7,385 nucleotides of DNA from an uncultured Chloroflexota bacterium (GTDB taxonomy: Bacteria; Chloroflexota; Anaerolineae; Aggregatilineales; Phototrophicaceae): positions 1 through 7,385 of the forward strand of contig CALMDI010000689.1 in assembly GCA_937864975.1 (NCBI GenBank). Direction: 5' to 3'. The notes under the pieces were generated by a model that saw only the letters and a list, made by a program, of their open reading frames with translations, made no database searches and had not been told where the DNA came from. Shown one piece after another: positions 1 through 6,834 of the stretch. Position 1 is the stretch's first letter. Each line of letters opens with the position of its first letter. A program made the position numbers and the translations under genes.

Positions 1-2
1 AA

Positions 3-3000
3 AGACTTGCAGCGACGGCAAGCCTTACGGGCGGAGATGCGGTTGACTCGCTGACGCAGACTCCCGGTGCGACCGTCGAACCCGCCCCGACCGCAGCCGC
101 CGCCGGCGTCGAGGAGCCTGATGAAACCGCCTTTGAGTGGCTGGCGGAACCTCCGCTCGCCGCCGAGACGCGGGCGACTGAGACCGAAGCGGCGGCGTTC
201 GGTCAGGACGAGAGCGACGATCTCGACTGGCTCGCGGAGACGCCCCTCATAGCAGACGCCGCGCCAACGCAGACCGAGGCAGCGGGGTTCGTACCGGACG
301 AGAATGGAGAGTTCGACTGGCTGGCGGAGACACCGCTCGCCGAACCCGGCGCGACCGGAGCGGCGGTCTGGGCGAGCGAGGAGGACGCAGACGAATTTGC
401 CTGGCTCGTCGATGCGCCCGGCGCGGAGCCTGTCGCCGCTGCCATGCCGTCCGGCGATAGCGCTGACGCTTCAATGGACGACCTGCCCTCGTTCCTCACC
501 GGTTATACCCTGGATGCGGACGAGACGCCCGCCGCCAGCGAGCTGGCGTGGGACGATGACGAAGCCGAACCCGTCGAGGCGCTGCCCGACGACCTGTTCG
601 CCGCCATCGAGCGCGGCAGCCCACCCGATGTGATGGAAAAACCATCGCTGCCCGACGATTATGATTTTAGCTGGATGGAAGACAACGCGGTGACCGCGAC
701 GGTGGAGACGCCGCGCGTTGCCGATCCCTTCGCAGACTTCGACGCCGCGCCCGCGCCTCTCGCTCAGGAAGACATGGACTGGCTGCGTGAGGTTGGAGTG
801 ACGGCAGACACAGCCGGGGCGGACGCGATTCCGGCTGCGCCGCGAATGGAACGGGAACCGGAAACCGTCGTCTCGGCGCGCGAGGACGAAGAACTGCCGT
901 CGACCGGCGAGCTGGACAGCTTTATTGCCGAGATGGCAGACACGAGCGCGAAGCTGCCGGAAACCGGCGATTTGAACCAGTTCGATTTTGACATCGACAA
1001 GCTGTTCTCTGAAGATGCCTTCCAGGGACTCAAGCTGGAGCGCAAGCCGCCGCCGAGCGACGATACGCTCGCGCCGGAGGTGCCCGACTTCCTGCGCGGC
1101 ATGGAATCGAGCGTGGGTCAGGTCTCGGCGGCGGCGATGGTACGCCAGCGGCGCGACCGCCCACTTGACTCGCTGCCCGACCGTTTGAAGCAGCTTCACG
1201 AGCGCGGCGAGCAGCTTCGCCCCTCGTGGACAAACGACAGCGAAACGGACGTGCTGGCGCAGCTATTACCGGGCGTCACCGACACCATCGCCCCCGCGCG
1301 GATTCAGCCGGGCGAGCCGGGGCTTGCCGCGGGGTCGTTCCAGTTGAGCGACGATCAGAGGAGCAAGCTCGCCATCCTGCGCGGGTTGATCGGCGCCGGC
1401 GACGCCGCGCTGGAACACGCGGTCACGACGACGCTGGACATTCCTGAAGACCTCGATCTGCCTGACGACCTGGAACTGGAAGTCGAACCCGCGCCCGCCG
1501 CCCCCAAAGGACGCGCGAAGCCCGCGCCTGCCGCGCGCAAGCGCGGCGCGCGACGGCTGCGCGTTCAGATCGACCGTATCGTCATCGCGCTGCTGCTGGC
1601 GGCGGGGATGATCGCGCCGTTTTACCTGCGCGCGCTGCGGCTTGGCGGTCTGCCGCCGTCGGTTTTCCCCGGCGGCAGTCTGGCGCGCGCGGCGTTCGAT
1701 CAGGTCGAGGCATTGCAGCGCGGCGATCTGGCGCTGGTCGCCATTGATTACGGTCCAACCGCGGCGGCGGAACTGGATGGACTGACTGAAGCGCTCGTGC
1801 GCCACCTGCTGAAGCAAGGCGCGCGCCCGGTGCTGGTCGGCGGCAATCCGGTCGGGCTGCTGCACGCCTCGAACATCATCGACCGCATCAATGCTGACCG
1901 CGAATTTTTGCTCAGTCTCGACACGGCAATTCCACTGCGCGCCAACCGCCACTATTACGTCGTGCGCTATCTGCCGGGGAGCCTGGTAGGGCTGCGCGCG
2001 CTGGGCGAACTCACCGAATCGCTGATGGTCAGCGACCTGCGCGGGCAGGCGACGAACCTCAACGTCTCGTCGCTGGACGATTTTCGCCTGATCGTCGCCA
2101 TCACCGAGCGCGGCGACGACGCCCGCCATTACGCCGAGCAGATCGCGCCGCTCACGCAGTCCCCGATGTTGATCGCGACGGGCTTCAGCGCCGCGCCGCT
2201 CGCGGAACCCTACGTCGCGGCGTCCGGTATCGACGGGCTGCTGGTCGGCTACCGCGACGCCTATACCTATGCCAAGATGCTTGGCTTGCCCGCCATCCCG
2301 CCCGCGGATGACGCGCCGCTGGTTCCGCCGTTGGTGGAAACGGAAGAAACCACGCCGGAGCCTTCGCCAACGCGGGTACCCACGCGACGACCGACGGCGA
2401 CGACCGTGCCGGTTCTGATCGCGACGGAAGACGCCACCGCCGAAGCGCCCGTCATTCTGGCAACGGCAACCGATGAACCCACGAACGCGCCGCCGACGGC
2501 GACCTTGCTCCCGACCAATACGCCGCGCCCAAGCAGCACGCCGCCACCGACGGATACCGTCGCCCCAGATGCCCTGCCCGTTATGACCAACACCGCGCGC
2601 CCCTCCGCCACGCCGACGTCCAGCCCGACGCCGTCCGCGACGCGCACGTCGACCCCGGAGCCGACGAGCACACCTGTATCCGCGCCGGAGCTGCGCGGCA
2701 GCATCGCGTCTACGGAAGATCAGGTCAACCTGCGCTCTGGACCCGGCACGAATTTTGGCGCGACGCTCGCGGTGCCGAACCGCAGCGAGGTCATCGTGCT
2801 GGGTCGGAATGACCTCGGCACGTGGTTCTACGTCCGCGTGCCCAACACGACTCTGGAAGGCTGGCTGTGGGGTCGCCTGCTGGTCGTGCGGCAGGACGCG
2901 GAGATTCCGGTTTACGAGCCGGAAGAATCGGCATCGGCGCATAAATGGCGACCGCTCCTACGCCCCGCGCTTCAGGACGCCACCGAGGAGCCGACGGCAG

Positions 3001-3182
3001 AGACCGGCGTGATCGCCAGCGACGAACCGCCGACCGAGAACGTCACGCGCACGAGCTTCATTCCGAATGCCGACGAGCGCTGGTACGCGATGACCATCGG
3101 CATCCTCGTCTCGGTCGTGGTAATCACCATCGGCGCGGTGGTCAACACCGCGCGCGGGCTGTTCCGAAGGAGACGCGAATGA
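3..3182 (+). CDS. Large two-pass membrane protein with acidic repeat-bearing cytoplasmic region and extracytoplasmic SH3b domain (5' partial)
   Basis: The frame is open from base 3, so the gene begins upstream; the ATG at 444 is internal, because the same repeat pattern continues on both sides of it. The window holds 1059 residues (numbered from base 3). Residues 1-500 are acidic, low complexity and probably disordered, with four Trp-Leu repeats (44-140) and looser copies at 222, 258 and 361. A basic stretch (502-521) precedes membrane segment 1 (526-542), placing the N-terminal part inside by the positive-inside rule. Residues 543-778 look like an alternating alpha/beta domain that I do not recognise. 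A Pro/Thr linker (779-896) leads to an SH3b domain (900-963, with NLRSGPGTNF), a family that often binds peptidoglycan or peptides. Membrane segment 2 (1029-1047) is followed by a cytoplasmic RRRRE end. No cysteine is present. The role is unknown; an envelope scaffold or receptor is my inference. Confidence 0.93.
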   Translation, partial: RLAATASLTGGDAVDSLTQTPGATVEPAPTAAAAGVEEPDETAFEWLAEPPLAAETRATETEAAAFGQDESDDLDWLAETPLIADAAPTQTEAAGFVPDENGEFDWLAETPLAEPGATGAAVWASEEDADEFAWLVDAPGAEPVAAAMPSGDSADASMDDLPSFLTGYTLDADETPAASELAWDDDEAEPVEALPDDLFAAIERGSPPDVMEKPSLPDDYDFSWMEDNAVTATVETPRVADPFADFDAAPAPLAQEDMDWLREVGVTADTAGADAIPAAPRMEREPETVVSAREDEELPSTGELDSFIAEMADTSAKLPETGDLNQFDFDIDKLFSEDAFQGLKLERKPPPSDDTLAPEVPDFLRGMESSVGQVSAAAMVRQRRDRPLDSLPDRLKQLHERGEQLRPSWTNDSETDVLAQLLPGVTDTIAPARIQPGEPGLAAGSFQLSDDQRSKLAILRGLIGAGDAALEHAVTTTLDIPEDLDLPDDLELEVEPAPAAPKGRAKPAPAARKRGARRLRVQIDRIVIALLLAAGMIAPFYLRALRLGGLPPSVFPGGSLARAAFDQVEALQRGDLALVAIDYGPTAAAELDGLTEALVRHLLKQGARPVLVGGNPVGLLHASNIIDRINADREFLLSLDTAIPLRANRHYYVVRYLPGSLVGLRALGELTESLMVSDLRGQATNLNVSSLDDFRLIVAITERGDDARHYAEQIAPLTQSPMLIATGFSAAPLAEPYVAASGIDGLLVGYRDAYTYAKMLGLPAIPPADDAPLVPPLVETEETTPEPSPTRVPTRRPTATTVPVLIATEDATAEAPVILATATDEPTNAPPTATLLPTNTPRPSSTPPPTDTVAPDALPVMTNTARPSATPTSSPTPSATRTSTPEPTSTPVSAPELRGSIASTEDQVNLRSGPGTNFGATLAVPNRSEVIVLGRNDLGTWFYVRVPNTTLEGWLWGRLLVVRQDAEIPVYEPEESASAHKWRPLLRPALQDATEEPTAETGVIASDEPPTENVTRTSFIPNADERWYAMTIGILVSVVVITIGAVVNTARGLFRRRRE
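132..422 (+). repeat. Tandem about-30-residue protein repeat, four copies, in gene 1
   Basis: Four copies of a core reading (F/L)-(D/E/A)-W-L-(A/V)-(E/D)-x-P start at bases 132 (FEWLAEPPL), 222 (LDWLAETPL), 312 (FDWLAETPL) and 396 (FAWLVDAPG). The spacings are 90, 90 and 84 bases, that is 30, 30 and 28 residues. Each core is preceded by an acidic run (such as DESDD, DENGE or EEDADE) and followed by an Ala/Pro/Thr-rich spacer. The DNA of the cores is also similar (ctggcggaga recurs), which fits duplication within the gene. More copies may lie upstream of the window. Conserved Trp-Leu in an acidic disordered setting suggests short docking motifs, not a folded repeat; that is inference. Confidence 0.85.
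666..1103 (+). repeat. Dispersed degenerate Trp/Phe-Leu motifs and a twin LPxTG-(E/D)L element in gene 1
   Basis: Beyond the regular array the same kind of motif returns at irregular spacing: FSWMED at 666, MDWLREVGV at 774 and PDFLRGM at 1083. Between them a second small repeat occurs twice exactly 60 bases apart: LPSTGEL at 894 and LPETGDL at 954, each followed by an acidic, Phe-containing stretch. All are on the predicted cytoplasmic side. They look like variants of one family of short linear motifs on a disordered tail. Confidence 0.55.
2337..2690 (+). repeat. Pro/Thr-rich low-complexity linker in gene 1
   Basis: About 118 codons are dominated by Thr, Pro, Ala and Ser, with many TPxP, PTAT and PTNTP-like steps, and no sustained hydrophobic segment. 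The stretch separates the extracytoplasmic alpha/beta-like region from the SH3b domain and probably acts as an extended spacer. Such linkers are common in surface proteins of Chloroflexota. They could carry O-linked sugars, but nothing in the sequence proves this. Confidence 0.8.
3167..3182 (+). promoter_or_regulatory. Ribosome binding site and ATGA stop-start overlap of genes 1 and 2
   Basis: AAGGAG at 3167-3172 lies six bases before the ATG at 3179. The TGA of gene 1 (3180-3182) overlaps that ATG as ATGA. This fixes the start of gene 2 at 3179 although its frame stays open further upstream, and it predicts translational coupling of the two membrane proteins. Confidence 0.85.
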
Positions 3183-3823
3183 CGCCGGAGCAGATCGGGC
3201 TGTGGGCGGGTCTGATTTTGTCGCTCATGATCTTCAGCTACGTCTTGGGCGACAACTTCCTGTACCGCCTCGCCATCGCCGTGTTCGTCGGGCTGGCGGC
3301 GGGCTACGTGACCATTGTGACGGTCGAGAGCGTTCTCATGCCGTGGCTGAACGCGACGCTGCTGACTCGCGAGTCGTCGGTCGGGGAGCGCCTGCTCGGC
3401 ATCGCGCCATTTATCCTGGGCTTGCTGCTGCTGGTCAAGGCATCGCCCGGCGTCGGTCGGCTTGGCAACCTCGCGCTGGCGTTCCTGATCGGCGTCGGAG
3501 CGGCGGTCGCGCTGGTCGGCGCGCTCACCGGCACGCTCCTGCCGCTGGCGGTATCAACCGGGCGCATGGCGAATCTCGACCTGATCAACGGGTTTTTGCT
3601 CGTGCTGGGCGTTATCAGCACGCTCCTCTATTTTCATTACCTGGGGCGGCGCTTGCCCGGCGGCGAAGTCCGCCGCGCGCTGGCGATCCGCTTCTTCGGC
3701 GCGATTGGGGAAGGCTTCATCGTCGTCGCGCTCGGCGCGCTCTACGCGGGCGCGATCATCACCGGGCTGACGATTTTTAGCGAGCGGCTGGCATTCATCC
3801 TGAGCCGCGTCGGCGGGGGTTAG
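3179..3823 (+). CDS. Multi-pass integral membrane protein of unknown function
   Basis: This 214-residue protein is almost entirely hydrophobic. About six membrane segments can be drawn, near residues 5-23, 29-53, 70-87, 96-122, 133-153 and 170-199. The short polar loops include RESSVGER (64-71), KASPGVGR (87-94) and the basic GRRLPGGEVRRA (156-167). I do not recognise a family, and no transport, protease or nucleotide-binding motif stands out. The reading frame remains open upstream to about 2945, but the strong Shine-Dalgarno before 3179 and the ATGA overlap with gene 1 favour the start used here; upstream translation in this frame gives an Arg-rich shadow of gene 1. Tight coupling to gene 1 upstream and to the ATPase gene three bases downstream suggests it is the membrane core or partner of the same complex. 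Confidence 0.88.
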   Translation: MTPEQIGLWAGLILSLMIFSYVLGDNFLYRLAIAVFVGLAAGYVTIVTVESVLMPWLNATLLTRESSVGERLLGIAPFILGLLLLVKASPGVGRLGNLALAFLIGVGAAVALVGALTGTLLPLAVSTGRMANLDLINGFLLVLGVISTLLYFHYLGRRLPGGEVRRALAIRFFGAIGEGFIVVALGALYAGAIITGLTIFSERLAFILSRVGGG

Positions 3824-3826
3824 CCC

Positions 3827-5770
3827 ATGTCTGAAGAGCGCAGCGGCTCGATCCTTTCGGTCGATTTTGGCAACGTCCACACGCGCGCCGTCCTCATCGA
3901 TCTGGTCGAAGGCGTCTACCGGCTGGTTGCCATCGGCGAGAGCCGCACGACGACCGGCTTTCCGTGGGGCGACGTTCGCCTCGGCTTGTCCCGCGCGCTG
4001 GAACAGATCAGCCAGATCACCGGGCGGCGCCTGACCCAGAAAAACGGGCGCATCCTCCAGCCGGAACAGGCAGATCGCTCCGGCGTCGATATGTTCCTGG
4101 CGACGGCGAGCCTCGGTCGCCCGCTGCGAACGGTGCTCATGGGACTGGTGCCGGAAGTGAGCGTTGCCAGCGGTCTGCACGCCGTGGCGGGTACCTACGT
4201 TCAGATTGTCGAGACGGTCAGCCTGGGCGACGCGCGCAGCGAAGAAGAGCAGTTGAATGCCGTCGTCCTCAGCCGCCCCGACCTGATCTTTATTACCGGC
4301 GGCACGGAAGACGGGGCGCGCGCCTCGGTTCTGGGGCTGGCGCGGGTCGCGGCGCTGGCGGTTGCGCTGCGGAAAGCGCAGCCCCCTGCCGTCCTGTATG
4401 CGGGGAACAGCGCCCTCGTCCCGGATATTCACGCGCTCTTTGACGACAAAACGACTCTGCTGGTCGCGCCCAACGTTCGCCCCTCACTGGAAGCGGAAGA
4501 TGTCGAAGCGGCGCAGCTGAAGCTGGCGATGGCATTTAACGCGCTGTCCGCGCAGTTGGGCACCGGCTTTGAATCCATCGGCAACATGAGTCACCTCGGC
4601 ATCCTGCCGACCGCGCAAAGCTACGACCTGATGGTGGATTACCTGGCGCGCGCCCTCGACGGCAATGTGCTGGCGGTCGACATTGGCAGCGCGGTCAGCA
4701 CACTCGCCGTCTCGGTCGATAAGCGCGTCTCGACCATCATCCGCACCGATCTTGGCATCGGGCATGGCGCACGTGACCTGCTCGACGCGGCAGGGCTGGA
4801 AGCCGTTCAGGCATGGCTCCCGTTCAACGCCTCCTACGATGACCTGCTGACGTACGCGCTGAACAAAACGCTGCATCCCGGCGGCGTGCCGGAAACCCTG
4901 CATGAGCTTTATTTCGAATACGCCCTGCTGCGGGCAGCCGTTGGCAGCCTCGTTCGCGGCGCGCGCCCGGCGTGGCATTCCGTTGTTGCCGACGACCCTG
5001 ACGCGACGATGCCGCCGCTGAAACGGATTATCGCCGCGGGCGCGGCGCTGACGCGCACCGGACGCCCCGGTTTGACGGCGATGCTGCTGCTGGATGCCAT
5101 CGAACCGACAGGTGTTACAACATTGTACAGCGACCCGGTCGGAGTCATTCCCGCCCTGGGCGCGCTGGCGCACCTGAACCCGGCGGCGGTCGTGCAGGTG
5201 CTGGATGGTAACAGCCTGGAACGCCTCGGCGTCCTCTTCAGCGTCACGGGCAGACCGCGCATCGGGCGAGCCGCGCTGCACGTGAAAATTACGCCCCTCA
5301 AGGGCGGCACGACCATGACTCAGGAAGTCGAAGGCGGGCATCTGTGGATTTACCCGCTCTCGGCGGACAGTCAGGTGCAGGTCGAGATACGCGCGGTCGG
5401 GCGCGGCTTGAGCATCGACGGCAAAAGCAGCGTCCGGCTGGACGTGACAGGCGGCACGGCGGGCTTGATCTTCGACGCGCGCGGACGACCGCTGCCGCTG
5501 GCGCTCAAGGCGGGCGAGCGGGCGGCGCAAATGCCGCTCTGGCTTTCGGAAGCCACGGGAGACGCGATTCGCCCCGTGGACGAGCTGTGGCTGGAAACGC
5601 TGGCGCGCGACGCCGAGCCGCCCGCGCCGAAGGGCAAGCGCGCCAAGCCGGAGAAAGCGCCGAAGCCGAAGAAGCAGCGCGGCGGCAACCGGAAAAAAGG
5701 AACGTCCGCCGAGCCGGACAACCAGGGGGAAGGGGACGAGATGGATGAGCTACGAAACCTATTTTCCTGA
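3827..5770 (+). CDS. MutL/GlmL-family (glutamate mutase L-like) actin-fold ATPase with C-terminal extension
   Basis: The protein has 647 residues. Residues 8-455 match the MutL (glutamate mutase L, GlmL) pattern as I know it: a phosphate-1 loop SVDFGNVHTRAVLID (11-25), FITGGTEDG (155-163), YAGN (191-194), APNVRP (214-219), a phosphate-2-like loop AVDIGSAVSTL (283-293), RTDLGIGHGARDLL (306-319), an adenosine-type IAAGAALT (402-409), and the terminal DPVGVIPALGALAHLNPAA (436-454). In the reference family phosphate-2 reads roughly D-I-G-G-A-T-T-D, so this copy has diverged. Residues 456-590 add a beta-rich region ending near IFDARGRPLPL (548-558); residues 600-625 are Lys/Arg/Pro-rich, and the last 20 are acidic. 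GlmL proteins are encoded beside adenosylcobalamin-dependent glutamate mutase, but no mutase subunit is visible here, so a role in that enzyme is doubtful. The start at 3827 follows the gene 2 stop by three bases; only a GGGGG run (3815-3819) resembles a binding site. Confidence 0.9.
   Translation: MSEERSGSILSVDFGNVHTRAVLIDLVEGVYRLVAIGESRTTTGFPWGDVRLGLSRALEQISQITGRRLTQKNGRILQPEQADRSGVDMFLATASLGRPLRTVLMGLVPEVSVASGLHAVAGTYVQIVETVSLGDARSEEEQLNAVVLSRPDLIFITGGTEDGARASVLGLARVAALAVALRKAQPPAVLYAGNSALVPDIHALFDDKTTLLVAPNVRPSLEAEDVEAAQLKLAMAFNALSAQLGTGFESIGNMSHLGILPTAQSYDLMVDYLARALDGNVLAVDIGSAVSTLAVSVDKRVSTIIRTDLGIGHGARDLLDAAGLEAVQAWLPFNASYDDLLTYALNKTLHPGGVPETLHELYFEYALLRAAVGSLVRGARPAWHSVVADDPDATMPPLKRIIAAGAALTRTGRPGLTAMLLLDAIEPTGVTTLYSDPVGVIPALGALAHLNPAAVVQVLDGNSLERLGVLFSVTGRPRIGRAALHVKITPLKGGTTMTQEVEGGHLWIYPLSADSQVQVEIRAVGRGLSIDGKSSVRLDVTGGTAGLIFDARGRPLPLALKAGERAAQMPLWLSEATGDAIRPVDELWLETLARDAEPPAPKGKRAKPEKAPKPKKQRGGNRKKGTSAEPDNQGEGDEMDELRNLFS
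5731..5770 (+). promoter_or_regulatory. Ribosome binding site inside gene 3 and 26-base overlap with gene 4
   Basis: AGGGG at 5731-5735, part of a purine-rich run (5724-5736), lies nine bases before the ATG at 5745. Gene 3 continues in another frame to 5770, so the two genes share 26 bases. The nearby ATG at 5741 belongs to the gene 3 frame (Met639) and is not the gene 4 start. The arrangement predicts coupled translation of the ATPase and the gene 4 product. Confidence 0.75.
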
Positions 5771-6827
5771 GCAACGACACATTCTCGCGCTGGCAGCCAT
5801 CCGGCGCGAGCGTTTTTTACCGGAACGCGCGATTGGCGAGGTCGAAGCGCGCGGCGGCGAAAAGGTTGACCTGCGCGACGTGGTAGCGCGCGGCGCCATT
5901 CCCGCGCGTTATTTGATGATCGACGCGGCAGGATTCTTTGGGTTAAAGGATACCGACGATCTCAAGCCGATGATGAAGGTCTGGGAAGGCGCGCGGGTCG
6001 AGGCGCGGCAGGTGCTGGCTGGCAAGCCGAACGGGCGCGGCAAAAAGCTGCTGTCGCCGGTCGCGGGCGTCGTCGCCCACGTCGGCGATGGGCGCATCAT
6101 CCTCGAAGAAACGCCGGAAATCATCGAAGTCGAAGCCGGGCTGACCGGGCAGGTGGTCGATATCGAGGAAGGGCGCGGCGTCGTCATCGAGACGAGCGGC
6201 GCGGTGCTTCAAGGAGTCTGGGGCAACAATCGCCTGCAAATCGGCACGCTGCGCGCCGAGCCGAGCGACGGCTTGGAGAGCGTCGGCGACGAGATGAACA
6301 TGCAGTTTCGCGGTACGGTCGTCCTTTCGCGGCGACCGCTGCGCGCGGCAGGGCTTCGCGTGGCGCAGGCGCAGTCGCTCTCCGGCGTGATCGCGCCGAG
6401 CATGGACGTGAGCCTGATCGACCGGGCGCGCGAGCTTCGCAGCGCCGTTTTGCTGACCGAAGGCTTTGGCGCGATCCGCATGAGTTCGTTTGTTTTTGGT
6501 TTCCTTGAGGGACTTATCGGCAAGCAGACGACGGTGGACGCGCTTGACGCGGATCGTATCGGCGCGCGGCGTCCGGAAATCATCGTCAATCTTCCGGTGC
6601 GCTCCGGGCAGCGCCCGCCGGAACCTGACCTGAACCTGACGTTGAAACCGGGAATCAACGTCCGAATCACCCGTGGAGACCATGCGGGAATGGTGGGCGC
6701 GGTGGCGCATTTGCCAAAAACACCATATCTATTAGAGAATGGTTTGCGTGTGCCCTGCGCGCAGGTGCAGCTGTCGGCAGGGGAATCCGCATTTGTCCCG
6801 CTGGCGAATCTTGAGGTGTTTGGATAG
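5745..6827 (+). CDS. Soluble protein with lipoyl/barrel-sandwich-like segment and KOW-like C-terminus, unknown function
   Basis: The protein has 360 residues, no signal peptide and no membrane segment. Residues 84-150 resemble a barrel-sandwich (lipoyl/RnfC-type) fold: VEARQVLAGKP, then LSPVAGVVAHVGDGRIILEE (103-122) and GLTGQVVDIEEGRGVVIE (132-149). The Lys of a lipoyl or biotin site is not evident. Residues 186-285 look like an alpha/beta domain with SGVIAPSMDVSLID (213-226) and LLTEGFGAIRMSSF (236-249). Residues 300-358 resemble a KOW/SH3-like barrel: LKPGINVRITRGDHAGMVGAV (300-320), then PYLLENGLRVPCAQVQL (327-343) and VPLANLEVF (351-359). KOW motifs are known from NusG and ribosomal proteins, where they bind RNA or protein, but the family assignment here is by eye. 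Cys338 is the only cysteine encoded by the five genes. Overlap with the ATPase gene suggests a direct partner or adaptor. Confidence 0.87.
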   Translation: MSYETYFPEQRHILALAAIRRERFLPERAIGEVEARGGEKVDLRDVVARGAIPARYLMIDAAGFFGLKDTDDLKPMMKVWEGARVEARQVLAGKPNGRGKKLLSPVAGVVAHVGDGRIILEETPEIIEVEAGLTGQVVDIEEGRGVVIETSGAVLQGVWGNNRLQIGTLRAEPSDGLESVGDEMNMQFRGTVVLSRRPLRAAGLRVAQAQSLSGVIAPSMDVSLIDRARELRSAVLLTEGFGAIRMSSFVFGFLEGLIGKQTTVDALDADRIGARRPEIIVNLPVRSGQRPPEPDLNLTLKPGINVRITRGDHAGMVGAVAHLPKTPYLLENGLRVPCAQVQLSAGESAFVPLANLEVFG

Positions 6828-6834
6828 CAATGCC

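Noticed and set aside
444..446. ATG at 444 as the start of gene 1
   Set aside because: The same frame is open to the first base of the window and carries the Trp-Leu repeats on both sides of this codon, so it is an internal Met.
894..974. LPxTG sortase signals
   Set aside because: They lack the directly following membrane segment and basic end, and they lie on the predicted cytoplasmic side.
1266..2942. 558-codon open frame on the minus strand inside gene 1
   Set aside because: It lies antisense to the membrane, linker and SH3b coding region, and its product is Arg-rich with no domain. It follows from GC-rich codon bias, like the other long minus-strand frames here.
2945..3178. Longer version of gene 2 starting at 2945
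   Set aside because: The added part is an Arg-rich shadow of the gene 1 coding sequence; a strong ribosome binding site and the ATGA overlap support 3179.
3554..4432. 292-codon minus-strand frame spanning the gene 2/gene 3 junction
   Set aside because: It covers two well-supported plus-strand genes, and its translation is charged low-complexity sequence typical of shadow frames.
4484..5530. 348-codon minus-strand frame inside the ATPase gene
   Set aside because: It is antisense to a clearly recognised MutL-family protein, its composition is biased to Arg, Ala and Gln, and it has no convincing start site.
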